This document shows positions 42,609 through 52,125 of a stretch of 64,000 nucleotides of DNA, piece by piece. The notes under the pieces are model-generated. The model was not told the DNA's origin, made no database searches, and saw only the letters and a list, made by a program, of their open reading frames with translations. Origin of the DNA: Chelatococcus sp. HY11 (GTDB lineage: Bacteria; Pseudomonadota; Alphaproteobacteria; Rhizobiales; Beijerinckiaceae). A program made the position numbers and the translations under genes. Where the stretch lies: the NCBI RefSeq assembly GCF_018398335.1, contig NZ_JAHBRX010000001.1, positions 1,488,001-1,552,000 of the forward strand, written 5' to 3'. Within the stretch, counting starts at the first letter, position 1. Each line of letters opens with the position of its first letter.

Positions 42609-44762
42609 TCAAGCTGCGCGATGCATGGGGCCGTCGTTCTCGGCCGGCGTCACCGCGACGACAATGTTCTGGGCCCCGAGATCCTGCAGGTTCTGATAAG
42701 CGCTCAAGGTCGCCTCCTCGTCCTCACCCTCGCGGGATACCAGAATGGAACCGTCAGTGCGGCTAGCGAAGGCACCCAGGATCGCCGGGTCCAGTCCGGG
42801 CGACAGGCCGCATACCACCCACTCGTAGGTCTGATCGAGCGCTGAGAGAGACAGGGCAACAGCATCCGGATCGCGAACCAGCACCTCGGAAGGTTGCGTG
42901 CCGTGGGCGACCACATGTAAGCGCGAACCCGCCTCCCGGGCGAGCACCTCGGAAAACCCCGCGCGCTCGGTGACGAGATCGGTCAAGCCAGGCTCCTCGA
43001 AACCCGCGTCCTTGTCGGCGACGAGATTGACAAGCACGGTCCGTGCGTTGCGCGACAGGTGGCGTGCCAAGGCCCTTGCCATGTCGGTATTGCCGACAGA
43101 GACATTGGCTTCCGCGACGAACAGCCGGCGCCCTCTTTCCTTATGCTCTGGCAAAGCCAGCTTCGACAAAATGACATCGAAGCTGCCGTCGGCATTGTCG
43201 GGCGGAGCCTCGGGAGAGATGGCCGCTGGGGCGACGACGTCACGGAACTCCGCGTCGATAGGCGCCGGCAAGGTCAGGAAAGGCTCCTGCGTCGCCTGGG
43301 TCATGGGCTGTGGCACCGGACCGTAGCTCTCCTCCTCTCGCGCGACCGTCGCCCTGCCTGAAATCAGCTCGAGCGACAGCACGCCAACGGATGTCAGGGC
43401 GAATGTCGCGAGCGTGGCGATGAGAATGATCGGGACCTTCTTGGGGAAGGTCGGCGCGCTCGGCGCGACCGCACGCGAAACGATACGCGCATCGGCTGGC
43501 GCGGCGTCTCGGCTATCGCGCACCTGGGCCTCCCGATATTTGGCGAGAAAGCTCTCCAGCTGTTCGCGCTCACTGCGCGCATCAAGTTCCAGCGCCCGAA
43601 GCCTCACCTCGTTTTCATTGGCATCCACCGCGACCTGTTTCTGCGCATTGATCGCCGCGACCAGACTCTCCACCCGCGATCCCGCAAGGCGCGCATCGCT
43701 CTCGAACGCCCGTACGGCCCGTTCCGCAGCCAAGCGGATCTGGCTGTCGAGATCGGTAAGCTGGGCGTTCAGTTCCTTGATGCGCGGATGCTCGGGGAGA
43801 AGGTTGCGCGATTCCAGCGCGAGTTGAGTCCGTAGCGCAATGCGCTGCTCCGTCAAGCGGCGCACGAGATCATTGTTGGCGACTTCAGGAATCTCGAGAA
43901 GGTTGCCCGAACCCAGCATGCTGCGGATCATCTTCGCCTTCGCCTGCGCGTCTGACTGCGCGGTACGCGACGCCGCGAGTTGGGCAGAAAGATCCGCAAG
44001 CTGCTGTGTTGGCAGAGTGGTGGTTCCACTTCCAAGAAGGAGGCCCGTCTTGGCGCGAAAATCCTCCACGCGCGCCTCAGCCTCGGCTACGCGCTTGCGT
44101 AGCGGCTCGATATTGCTGGCGAGCCACTCGGACGCTGAGCGGGCAGCTTCCTGTTTAACCGTCTGCTGCAAGGCAATATAGAGCTCAGCAACCGTATTGG
44201 CGACGCGTGCCGCGAGGTCGGAATCCTCCGAGGTGAACTCGATGGCGAGCACGCGCGATTTCCCCACCTGGAAAACCTGCAGCCGCTCGGCGAATTTATC
44301 GAGAGCCCGCTCCTCCGGGTTACCCGCCGGCGCCTCGCTCTTGACGCCGACGGCGTTCATAAGGCGGCGGACCAAGCCGGCCGGCGCTTCGGGATTGTTG
44401 AACAGCGGATTGTTGATCAGGTCGAGTTTGCGGATTGCGTCACGCGCCAGATCACGCGACATGATCAGCTGGACTTGGCTCTGCACGGCCTCGCCATCAA
44501 TCTGCCCCTGTAACTCAGGCGCGCCGCCAGGGCGGGTGTAGAAGTTGTCCCCGTTCTGCAGGAAGATCCGGGTTTCCGCCGTATAGCGCGGAGCCATCAG
44601 ATTGACGGCAACCACCGCGCCAACGCATGCCAACAGGGTGGGTATGATGATCCACAGCCGACGCGCCACGACGGCGCGCCAGATCTGCCCCACATCAAGA
44701 TCGTCCACCGGCCGCGAAACAGCGCCCCTGTCTGCTGCACCGGCGCCAAAGAACTTCGACAT
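42609..44762 (-). CDS. GumC/ExoP-type polysaccharide chain-length protein with degenerate kinase domain
   Basis: About 717 residues. The N-terminal Wzz domain starts with a transmembrane helix (RLWIIIPTLLACVGAVVAVNL) and a periplasmic part with long coiled-coil segments (about residues 190-430). A second membrane helix, VPIILIATLATFALTSVGV, leads to a C-terminal domain. That domain has the size and place of a BY-kinase (about residues 545-700), but the P-loop reads VAEANVSVGNTD without GK(S/T). The Walker A' aspartates and the Walker B DTPP are also missing, and there is no C-terminal Tyr cluster. It should control chain length and export of the polysaccharide without tyrosine kinase activity. 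It is divergent from the Wza-like gene. Confidence 0.85.
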   Translation of the reverse strand: MSKFFGAGAADRGAVSRPVDDLDVGQIWRAVVARRLWIIIPTLLACVGAVVAVNLMAPRYTAETRIFLQNGDNFYTRPGGAPELQGQIDGEAVQSQVQLIMSRDLARDAIRKLDLINNPLFNNPEAPAGLVRRLMNAVGVKSEAPAGNPEERALDKFAERLQVFQVGKSRVLAIEFTSEDSDLAARVANTVAELYIALQQTVKQEAARSASEWLASNIEPLRKRVAEAEARVEDFRAKTGLLLGSGTTTLPTQQLADLSAQLAASRTAQSDAQAKAKMIRSMLGSGNLLEIPEVANNDLVRRLTEQRIALRTQLALESRNLLPEHPRIKELNAQLTDLDSQIRLAAERAVRAFESDARLAGSRVESLVAAINAQKQVAVDANENEVRLRALELDARSEREQLESFLAKYREAQVRDSRDAAPADARIVSRAVAPSAPTFPKKVPIILIATLATFALTSVGVLSLELISGRATVAREEESYGPVPQPMTQATQEPFLTLPAPIDAEFRDVVAPAAISPEAPPDNADGSFDVILSKLALPEHKERGRRLFVAEANVSVGNTDMARALARHLSRNARTVLVNLVADKDAGFEEPGLTDLVTERAGFSEVLAREAGSRLHVVAHGTQPSEVLVRDPDAVALSLSALDQTYEWVVCGLSPGLDPAILGAFASRTDGSILVSREGEDEEATLSAYQNLQDLGAQNIVVAVTPAENDGPMHRAA

Positions 44763-44936
44763 AGGTTCACCCACGCATGTTTTGCGCCAAAAGAAAATCA
44801 CTTCTTGGTTGCCGTAGGGTTAAGACCGCACCCATCGCGTGCCGGTCACCGACAGGGCCCATACGAGGCCCGCCCACTAATTCTTTATTAACCATGCGAG
44901 GCTACCGTGCAGTGCAGCATTAACAGCAGCAAGATC

Positions 44937-45500
44937 ATGGCGCGCACACATTCGCTTGTTTATGCCCTCTTTATTGGCCTCGCCTGCGCAGCTTGCGCGC
45001 AACGTCAACCCGCCGTCGAGGTTTTTCGCGCGCTGCCCTCTCAGCCCTACACGCTCGGGCCGGGCGACAGACTTCGCGTTATCGTATTCTCCCAGGACAA
45101 TCTTTCGAATATTTACACGGTGGATGCGCAAGGCCGCATCACGATGCCGCTTGTCGGCACGATCCCAGCGACCGGGCGGACAACCCAGGACCTCGCCAAG
45201 CTCATCGAGCAGAAGCTGCGCGCCAGCTATTTGCGAGAGCCACGCGTCACCGTCGAGGTCGATACTTACCGGCCATTCTTCATCCTGGGTGAGGTGCAAA
45301 GTTCAGGCCAGTATCCTTTCGTCAGTGGCATGACCGTGCAGACCGCCGTCGCCATCGCGGGCGGCTTCTCGCCGCGGGCAGACCAGAACGAAGCCCAGAT
45401 CACCCGCCAGCAGGGAGGCAAGGTCGTCATCGGCACCGTCCCGCTAACTTATCCCGTCCAGCCCGGCGATACGATAATGCTGAAGGAACGCTGGTTCTAA
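44937..45500 (+). CDS. Wza/KpsD-type polysaccharide export lipoprotein
   Basis: About 187 residues. A lipoprotein signal with lipobox LACAAC followed by Ala-Gln is seen. Then comes the Poly_export domain (YTLGPGDRLRVIVFSQDNLS, DAQGRITMPLVGTI) and a SLBB-type motif (FILGEVQSSGQYPFVSGMT, VAIAGGF). It forms the periplasmic/outer-membrane part of the export channel. It is about half the size of E. coli Wza, as is usual for short ExoF-like members. The ATG at 44937 was chosen because it gives the signal peptide. It begins the rightward exopolysaccharide operon. Confidence 0.88.
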   Translation: MARTHSLVYALFIGLACAACAQRQPAVEVFRALPSQPYTLGPGDRLRVIVFSQDNLSNIYTVDAQGRITMPLVGTIPATGRTTQDLAKLIEQKLRASYLREPRVTVEVDTYRPFFILGEVQSSGQYPFVSGMTVQTAVAIAGGFSPRADQNEAQITRQQGGKVVIGTVPLTYPVQPGDTIMLKERWF

Positions 45501-45560
45501 AAGCAGTCGGGCGACCCAGCTCAAGTTCGAGCCTTGATCCCTTCATCCGGAGGGGCAACA

Positions 45561-45686
45561 ATGTCTATCGCCAACGGATGGTGGGGGAACTGCCGTGCGC
45601 ATTCTGCATGTCTTCCGCACGCCGGTCGGCGGCCTCTTTCGCCATGTGATGGACCTGGCGCGCGGTCAAAGCGCGCGCGGCCATGA
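45561..45686 (+). CDS. possible 41-residue leader ORF overlapping the glycosyltransferase start
   Basis: An ATG at 45561 with GGAGGGG 4 bases upstream, a stronger site than most genes here, opens a 41-codon frame that ends at 45686, inside and out of frame with the glycosyltransferase gene (GTG at 45595). The peptide begins MSIANGWWGNC and is Arg/Pro-rich at its end, with no family resemblance. It may be a leader that couples or tunes translation of the downstream gene, or chance. Confidence 0.22.
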   Translation: MSIANGWWGNCRAHSACLPHAGRRPLSPCDGPGARSKRARP

Positions 45687-46728
45687 TGTCGGCATCATCT
45701 GCGACGCGACAACGGGCGGCGCGCGCGCCGATGCGGCGCTTGCCGGGCTTGAGGCCACCTTGTCGCTCAGCGTCAAGCGCGTCCCCATGAGCCACCTGCC
45801 CGGGCTTGGTGACTTCGTGACAATTCGCAAGGTCGGCGCCCATGCCCGACAGCTTCGTCCCGATGTCATTCATGGCCATGGCGCCAAGGGCGGTCTGTTC
45901 GCACGGCTGGCGGCCAGCCGCGGGCCCCGCGGCCCAGCCCTCGTCTATACGCCCCATGGGGGTAGCTTTCATTATGGCCCGGGCCACCCGGCTCATCACA
46001 TATATATGGCGGTGGAGCGCTACCTGGCGCGCCGGACCGATCTCTTTATCTTTGAAAGCAGCTTCGTCCGGGAGCAGTTTCACCGCTACCTTGGCCCGTC
46101 CGGACAATTGGAGAAGGTCGTTCACAACGGCCTGTCCGAAGACGAATTCTCACTCCTCGCGCATCCCTCGCCGGCCTTCGATCTTCTGTTCATCGGGGAG
46201 CTCCGGATCCTGAAGGGCGTCGACGTCTTGCTGGATGCGATCGCCCTCCTGAGAGACCGAGGCCATTCCGTCCCCCGGCTCCTGATCGTGGGCGCAGGGC
46301 CGGACGAAACGGCCTTTCATGCACAGATCGCCAAGCTGGACCTCGGCTCGACGGTCACGATGCGGCCGCCATCGCCGATCCGTCATGTGCTGGCCGACGC
46401 CCGCGCGATGGTTGTTCCATCACGCGCGGAGTCCCTCCCCTACGTGATCCTTGAGTCAGCCGCCGCTGGGCAGCCGCTCATCGCGACCCGCGTGGGCGGC
46501 ATACCCGAAATCTTTGGTCCGGCGGCGGCACGGCTCATTCCGCCCGGCGACGCACCCGCCCTGGCTGATGCGATTGCGCAAACCCTCAATGATCCCGCTC
46601 GCGCGGCCGCGGATGCGCTGGCCCTGCGCGACTACGTCCATGCCCATTTTTTGATCGCCCACATGGTCGATGGTATTCTGTTGGGCTATGATGCCGGCGT
46701 CCGACATCGGGCTGAAATGCGGCGTTAA
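45595..46728 (+). CDS. glycosyltransferase family 4
   Basis: A 377-residue GT-B glycosyltransferase. The N-terminal domain begins MRILHVFRTPVGGLFRHV and has DVIHGHGAKGG. The C-terminal domain has FIGELRILKGVDVLLDAI and the nucleotide-sugar-binding EX7E motif in RAESLPYVILESAAAGQPLIAT. It adds a sugar to a growing lipid-linked oligosaccharide on the cytoplasmic side of the membrane. The start is a GTG with GGGGGA 7 bases upstream. It lies between the export gene and the initiating transferase gene. Donor and acceptor are unknown. Confidence 0.9.
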   Translation: MRILHVFRTPVGGLFRHVMDLARGQSARGHDVGIICDATTGGARADAALAGLEATLSLSVKRVPMSHLPGLGDFVTIRKVGAHARQLRPDVIHGHGAKGGLFARLAASRGPRGPALVYTPHGGSFHYGPGHPAHHIYMAVERYLARRTDLFIFESSFVREQFHRYLGPSGQLEKVVHNGLSEDEFSLLAHPSPAFDLLFIGELRILKGVDVLLDAIALLRDRGHSVPRLLIVGAGPDETAFHAQIAKLDLGSTVTMRPPSPIRHVLADARAMVVPSRAESLPYVILESAAAGQPLIATRVGGIPEIFGPAAARLIPPGDAPALADAIAQTLNDPARAAADALALRDYVHAHFLIAHMVDGILLGYDAGVRHRAEMRR

Positions 46729-46843
46729 AGCTTCCGTGACGCTTATCAATTAGGCATTTGTGCCGAAGTGCCCGTCGCCATACGTCGTGGTGGATGATGC
46801 TCGTCGGCCCATGCGGGGTCTTAAGCCGGCAAAGAGGCGGCCT

Positions 46844-48361
46844 ATGCCTACCTACGATATTCGTGATCTTCTCAAGCAGCCGATCCTCCCGGAGGATGCC
46901 GAGCGGCCGCTGACACCCCTCGCCGAGGAGATCGCCGCACGCCCCGTCAAGCCGACCTATTCCCCCGTTGTGCTGGCGGGAATAGCGCGCGTGGTGGATT
47001 TCGTGATCGTCGCCGCCACCGGCCTCGCCGTGCACGCGCTTTATCTGCAGCCCGGCAGCCAGTTCCCGATAATCCACGGCTTCACGATCCTAGCCATCGC
47101 GATGCTGACTGTGATCGTGTTCCAAGCGCTGGGGATCTATCACATCAGCTCTTTCCGCGCGATGCTCACCCAGGGACTACGCCTCCTCGGTGGATGGTGC
47201 GGGATCTTTCTCATCCTTATGGCAGCCCTGTTCTTTGCGAAGCGCGGGGAGGATTTCTCGCGCGTCTGGCTCGCGAGCTGGTTCATCGTCGGCCTCATTC
47301 TTCTGGTCACCGGACGCGTCACCCTGTCCTATGCCGTGAAGGCGCTGACCAGGGCCGGGCGCCTCGATCGGCGCACGGCCATTGTCGGTGGAGGACCGGC
47401 AGCGGAGGAGCTCATTCGCGCTCTTGATGCCCAGCCGGACACGGGCCTGCGCATTTGTGGCGTTTTTGATGACCGCAATGACGAACGGTCGCCCGACATC
47501 GTCGCCGGCTATCCCAAGCTCGGCAATGTGAGCGATCTGGTTGAATTTGCCCGGCGCGCCCATCTCGACCTCGTCATCTTCACGCTGCCGATCACGGCGG
47601 AGGATCGCCTCCTGTCCATGTTGAGGAAGCTGTGGGTGCTGCCGATCGACATCCGGCTCGCGGCGCACCGCAACAAGCTGAGATTGCGTCCCCGCGCCTA
47701 TTCCTACATCGGCGCCGTGCCTGTCCTCGATGTGTTCGACAAACCGATCGCCGATTGGGATCTGGTCCTGAAATGGCTCTTCGACAAAATCGTCGGCGCG
47801 CTTCTCATCATCCTCCTCTCGCCTGTGCTGGCAGCCACCGCGATCGCGGTGAAGCTCGACTCACGCGGCCCGATCCTTTTTCGCCAGAAGCGCTATGGCT
47901 TCAACAATGAGTTGATCGAGGTGTTCAAGTTCCGCTCGATGTATGTGGATCAGTCGGATGCGGATGCGGCCCGGCTCGTCACGAAGGGGGATCCCCGCGT
48001 GACACGCGTGGGTCGTTTCATCCGAAAGACCTCGCTCGATGAACTGCCACAATTATTCAATGTGGTGTTCAAGGGGAACCTTTCGCTGGTCGGACCTCGC
48101 CCCCATGCCGTCAAGGCCAAGGCTGAAAACCGGCTCTACGACAAGGTGGTCGACGGCTATTTTGCGCGCCATCGCGTGAAGCCCGGGATAACGGGCTGGG
48201 CACAGATCAATGGCTGGCGCGGCGAGACCGATACGGAAGAAAAACTCCAGCGCCGCGTCGAGCATGACCTGTTCTACATCGAAAACTGGTCCGTGCTCTT
48301 CGATCTCTATATCCTGGCGCGGACCCCCTTTGCGTTGCTCTCCACGGAGAACGCCTATTGA
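46844..48361 (+). CDS. undecaprenyl-phosphate hexose-1-phosphate transferase (WcaJ/WbaP-like)
   Basis: About 505 residues, the initiating enzyme of exopolysaccharide synthesis. It loads a hexose-1-phosphate, usually glucose or galactose, onto undecaprenyl phosphate. Four or five N-terminal helices (residues ~45-165) are followed by a Rossmann-like domain (RTAIVGGGPAAEELIRAL). Then comes the C-terminal bacterial sugar transferase domain: FRQKRYGFNNELIEVFKFRSM, KTSLDELPQLFNV, LSLVGPRPHA and VKPGITGWAQINGWRGET. The ATG at 46844 has AGAGGCGG upstream. The layout is that of the UDP-glucose-specific group, but sugar specificity is inferred. Confidence 0.9.
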   Translation: MPTYDIRDLLKQPILPEDAERPLTPLAEEIAARPVKPTYSPVVLAGIARVVDFVIVAATGLAVHALYLQPGSQFPIIHGFTILAIAMLTVIVFQALGIYHISSFRAMLTQGLRLLGGWCGIFLILMAALFFAKRGEDFSRVWLASWFIVGLILLVTGRVTLSYAVKALTRAGRLDRRTAIVGGGPAAEELIRALDAQPDTGLRICGVFDDRNDERSPDIVAGYPKLGNVSDLVEFARRAHLDLVIFTLPITAEDRLLSMLRKLWVLPIDIRLAAHRNKLRLRPRAYSYIGAVPVLDVFDKPIADWDLVLKWLFDKIVGALLIILLSPVLAATAIAVKLDSRGPILFRQKRYGFNNELIEVFKFRSMYVDQSDADAARLVTKGDPRVTRVGRFIRKTSLDELPQLFNVVFKGNLSLVGPRPHAVKAKAENRLYDKVVDGYFARHRVKPGITGWAQINGWRGETDTEEKLQRRVEHDLFYIENWSVLFDLYILARTPFALLSTENAY

Positions 48362-48467
48362 ACGCACACATGTCCAGGCTGGATACGCAGAAGGTCGTGG
48401 CTCGCCAAGCGGGAGCCGCGCCTGTCGTGCGACGCTGCCGTCCCCTGCAGTCCCTGCTGGCGGAACC

Positions 48468-49865
48468 ATGGCCCAGGCTCACCCGATAGCCAAAGCGCGC
48501 GGCACCAATCAGGACACATTGGAAAGGGGAGCGGCTGCCAGGCGGAAAGCTCCGCGGCACAGGCTGCGTCTACGCATTTCGCTAGCACGCCTCGATAGCC
48601 TCGCGCTTTGGCTCTTCGTCTTTGCTGGCGCGTTCGTCCTGATCGAGCCGTCCCTCTATGAGCTGCTGTTTCCACTGGCATTGGTGGTCGCGCTTCTCAT
48701 CGGCTTCCGGGTTCCCGCAAGCGCGGCACCGATGATCGTTCTGTTGACACTGTTCAACATGGGAGGGGCTTTCGCGCTAATTCCCTACCTCGATGAAAGC
48801 CGCAGTGTCATGTTCATCGTCATCTCGCTCTATCTCGCGATGACGTCCGTCTTTTTCGCCTCGATCCTCACACATGAACCGGAACGGCGTCTGGAGACGA
48901 TACGGTCGGCTTTGATCTGGTCCGCCTGGCCCGCCGGCATCGCCAGCCTTCTCGGCTACTTCGACGTGGCTGGTCTTGGCAGCATCTTCACTGTCTACGG
49001 AAGAGCGTCGGGTACCTTCAAGGACCCGAATGTCATGGGCCCCTACATGGTCCTGCCCATCGTTTATATCGTCCAGGGTTTCATCGAGCGGCGAAGCGGT
49101 GTCCTGAAGACGATTGCCCTGCTCAGCGTGCCGCTGCTGGCACTATTCCTGTCGTTCTCAAGGGGTGCCTGGGCGGACCTGGTTGGCGCGCTGGCGCTCC
49201 TCTTCGCACTCAGCTTTGTCACCGGCGCCACTCTCGCCCAGAGGCGCATGATGATTGTCTATGCGCTTGGCTGTATCGCCGTTCTCGTGGTCATGCTGGG
49301 CATTGCCCTATCCATCGACGATGTGCGCGAGATCTTCACCATGCGTGCCTCTCTGTCACAGGATTACGACGAAGGCACCACCGGCCGCTTCGGCAACCAG
49401 TTGCGCAGCATCCCGCTTCTGCTTGAGCACGTGAACGGCCTTGGACCGCTGCGGTTCCACGTCTATTTCAACGCTGACCCGCACAGCGTCTATATCAATG
49501 CCTTTGCATCCTATGGGTGGCTGGGCGGCCTTTCCTATTTGACCCTGATCATAGCAACGTGGATCGTTGCCTGGCGCACCGTCTTCCGGCGCAGCCCCCT
49601 GCAATCCCATGCCATTGCCGTCTGGTCCGCTCTGATCGTGATAACGATCCAGGGCTTCCAGATCGACACCGACCATTGGCGCCAATTCTACCTCATGCTG
49701 GGATTGACTTGGGGCATCGCGGCCGCGAGCAAAACCCTCGCGACGGCAAGCGTTCCGACGATTGACAACGCACTACGCCTGCTGGGGCCTCAGCCCCAGC
49801 AAGTCCTCACCTATCAAACGCGAGCTCTGGGCCACACGCCCCGACAGAGCGACCGCATAGGGTGA
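48468..49865 (+). CDS. O-antigen ligase/polymerase family (Wzy_C) membrane protein
   Basis: About 465 residues with ten to twelve hydrophobic helices. The Wzy_C region has GRASGTFKDPNVMGPYMVLP, LFLSFSRGAWADL and, in the periplasmic loop, GPLRFHVYFNADPHSVYIN with the conserved NxxHN-like spacing around the histidine. It is likely the polymerase that joins exopolysaccharide repeat units in the periplasm. The ATG at 48468 gives the correct N-terminus; the frame opens at 48210 inside the preceding gene. It is the last gene of the rightward operon. Confidence 0.86.
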   Translation: MAQAHPIAKARGTNQDTLERGAAARRKAPRHRLRLRISLARLDSLALWLFVFAGAFVLIEPSLYELLFPLALVVALLIGFRVPASAAPMIVLLTLFNMGGAFALIPYLDESRSVMFIVISLYLAMTSVFFASILTHEPERRLETIRSALIWSAWPAGIASLLGYFDVAGLGSIFTVYGRASGTFKDPNVMGPYMVLPIVYIVQGFIERRSGVLKTIALLSVPLLALFLSFSRGAWADLVGALALLFALSFVTGATLAQRRMMIVYALGCIAVLVVMLGIALSIDDVREIFTMRASLSQDYDEGTTGRFGNQLRSIPLLLEHVNGLGPLRFHVYFNADPHSVYINAFASYGWLGGLSYLTLIIATWIVAWRTVFRRSPLQSHAIAVWSALIVITIQGFQIDTDHWRQFYLMLGLTWGIAAASKTLATASVPTIDNALRLLGPQPQQVLTYQTRALGHTPRQSDRIG

Positions 49866-50076
49866 CCGCTGCTCCGAATGAGGCAATCCCTGAGATGGGC
49901 CAGCTTCAGGCCAAAAGAGAGCCAGCGCGTTTTCACGCCTTTCGTCACCTCGCCGCATGATCATCAGAGACAGCAAATGGGCCGTGGATACCCAGCTTGG
50001 CGATCGAACGCTCCGATACGGGATTAGGGAAGCGGTTGGCACCGTGACCTACGAGCGAGCTGGCATCTCGTAAAGC

Positions 50077-50108
50077 AAAAATGGCGGTCACAAGTGGCCG
50101 CCATTTTG
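50077..50108. terminator. Rho-independent terminator between the exopolysaccharide operon and porin 1
   Basis: AAAATGGCGG (50078-50087) and CCGCCATTTT (50098-50107) form a perfect 10-bp stem with flanking A and T runs on both sides, so it can work in both directions. It lies 40 bases after the porin 1 stop (minus strand) and 210 bases after the polymerase gene (plus strand). I see no gene in the rest of 49866-50147. Confidence 0.85.
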
Positions 50109-50147
50109 AAACTTTAGTGCAAGTAAGCCCTGCGGGTCGGCCTGCGA

Positions 50148-51434
50148 TCAGAAATCCCGCTGAAAGCGCAGGCGCGCCTGCCACTGATCCTCAGAGGACT
50201 TGTAAATCGCGGTGACGCCATTGTCGTAGACAAGCGTGCGGCCGTTCGGATCGAGCTTGGTGTAGAGAACCTCCACACCGATGTCCATCGCGCTCACCGG
50301 TGACCAGATGAGATTGGACCCCACCGTCCAGGTGTTGAAGTCGCTCAGGCCATTATAGGTGGAGGTCACCGCGCCCGAATAGTTGACCTTCGTATAGCCA
50401 CCAAAGACGCTCTGGCGAATGTTCGGTGTCCAGTAGTGGAGCATCGCAGCGAGAGCGTTCCAGCCCTTGGTCTTCTTGATGTCTCCGTTGACGATCACGC
50501 CATCCGCGGCAATGCCCACCAAGGGCCCGATGGCCTGGTCACCGTTGATACCGATGTAACTGAGCGCACCGTCGGTATAGGCGGCCTGCAGCCACAGGTA
50601 GTCACCGGCGGCCAGCATCGGCAGTTTAACCTTCACGCCACCCTGAACCGCAAAGCCATAAGTCGAATCGACTCGGCTGCCATAAACATTCGAACCATAG
50701 ATGGTGCTGGAGTTAAGCTGATGGAGCGCGCCGGAGAGCTGCGCCGAGCCCCAGTCCTGGTCCACGAGCAAATTGCCGACAACGTCCGGCAAGCGCTGAC
50801 CGGCCGCACTGTAGTAGCTCGTTCCGACATTACGCTGGTTTCGATCCTCAAGCGCGATGGTCGCGGAAAAACCGGAGCCGAATGTGGCGGAATAGGCCAG
50901 CAGTTGGGTCTGCCCATTATCGGAGCCGAGCGAGCCACCGTAGTTCAGGTCGTTGGCGTAGAAGTCGAAGAACGATTGGGCAACACCCGCCGTGAAGCCG
51001 GCGAACTGGATGAAGGCTTTATCGAGGCTCGAGTCCGTGACGCTGCCGGCGGGCACGCCCAAGGCGCGATAGGCACCTGTCGTGCGCGTCAGCTCAAAGC
51101 GGAAGAAGGCGCGGATCGTGCCCCATTCAGACGATGAACGCGCATCGACCTCGAGGCGGCCACGTGCGAGGAAACCGGTGGCGTCGGCAGAACGGCCATT
51201 GCCGGGCACCGACCACTTCGGCTGCGCATAAAGATACTCAGCGCGAACATAGCCGCCGACTTTCAGGCAGACATCGCCACCGGGGATGTAGAAGAAGCCT
51301 GCACCGTGAATGGAGCAGACCCGGACATAGTCGATAGGCGCTGCCTTGGTCATCGGCAGATCAGCTGCCGAGCCCTGCGACATGGTGGCAAAAGCAGCAA
51401 CTGAGCTCAAAAGCACAACAGAAGCCAGACGCAT
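50148..51434 (-). CDS. alphaproteobacterial porin (Omp2 type), copy 1
   Basis: A 428-residue outer-membrane beta-barrel for general diffusion of small solutes. A signal peptide ends at GSAAD. The mature N-terminus LPMTKAAPIDYVRVCS, HGAGFFYIPGGDVCLKVGG and YVRAEYLY is the signature of the Rhizobiales porin_2 family, with two cysteines. The C-terminal strand ends in Phe (LRFQRDF), as BamA-recognised barrels do. GGAGGAG lies 6 bases before the ATG. It is a paralogue of the gene at 52126-53475. Both are monocistronic, each with its own terminator. Confidence 0.93.
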   Translation of the reverse strand: MRLASVVLLSSVAAFATMSQGSAADLPMTKAAPIDYVRVCSIHGAGFFYIPGGDVCLKVGGYVRAEYLYAQPKWSVPGNGRSADATGFLARGRLEVDARSSSEWGTIRAFFRFELTRTTGAYRALGVPAGSVTDSSLDKAFIQFAGFTAGVAQSFFDFYANDLNYGGSLGSDNGQTQLLAYSATFGSGFSATIALEDRNQRNVGTSYYSAAGQRLPDVVGNLLVDQDWGSAQLSGALHQLNSSTIYGSNVYGSRVDSTYGFAVQGGVKVKLPMLAAGDYLWLQAAYTDGALSYIGINGDQAIGPLVGIAADGVIVNGDIKKTKGWNALAAMLHYWTPNIRQSVFGGYTKVNYSGAVTSTYNGLSDFNTWTVGSNLIWSPVSAMDIGVEVLYTKLDPNGRTLVYDNGVTAIYKSSEDQWQARLRFQRDF

Positions 51435-52066
51435 TAGAGTCTCCTCCAACGGCAAGGGCCGTAGTATCCAAAAACACTTTACGCGCGGCTTTCAACCCCC
51501 GTCGATTAAAATCATCTATTGAATTCAGCAAGGCTTTATATGCTGCAAAAGAGCAACATGTATATGAATAATTATTACTCAACTTAACTCGATAAAGCCT
51601 AATATTTGAGCAATAATGGATATAATATAGTAATATCCATATACAAATACGCAGAATCCGCTCCATTCTCGCCCAATAAACAGCCAGAATGCCGCAACGG
51701 GCCGAATTTCCCTCCATGGACCGGGCGCTTTACGTCTCGGTTACAATATAAATCCGCCAACAACAATCGTAAACCGGTCATCCATCTCTTAGTATTTGAA
51801 CATTCTTATACAAAAGGCGCCGATGATCAAAAGTAATATAAATTAAAAGTACATTTTAAAATCTCGACAAACATAACTTCAATCTTCGAACGCGGCCGGG
51901 CCATATTGGGACGAACATACGGGAACGAGTTTGACCTCCTCAGGTCCGCATCGGCCAGCGCAGGTGCCGCCTTTAGCAAAAAAGAGATCTGCCGGCCCTC
52001 CGCAAGCATCGCCTGCATCATTCCCTTAATGCGCAGGCCGACGGTCTGAGCTACAGGCTCGCGTCA
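51435..52066. promoter_or_regulatory. long AT-rich upstream region of porin 1
   Basis: More than 600 bases separate the porin 1 start from the terminator of porin 2. The part from about 51520 to 51880 is strongly AT-rich, unlike the rest of the window. No reading frame in it resembles a gene. It probably holds the porin 1 promoter, a long 5' leader or sites for nucleoid or osmotic regulators; no specific site is recognised. Confidence 0.45.
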
Positions 52067-52070
52067 ATAA

Positions 52071-52097
52071 AAAAACCCCGGTGCAAGCACCGGGGTT
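52071..52097 (-). terminator. Rho-independent terminator of porin 2
   Basis: AACCCCGGTGC and GCACCGGGGTT form a perfect 11-bp stem with a two-base AA loop. On the minus strand a TTTTTTAT run follows it. It lies about 30 bases after the porin 2 stop. Confidence 0.93.
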
Positions 52098-52125
52098 CCA
52101 TGAACTCAGAGAGTTCTGATGGGGA

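Noticed and set aside
46760-46843. Earlier start of the sugar-phosphate transferase gene
   Set aside because: The extra 28 residues are Arg/Pro-rich without family match; the ATG at 46844 has AGAGGCGG upstream.
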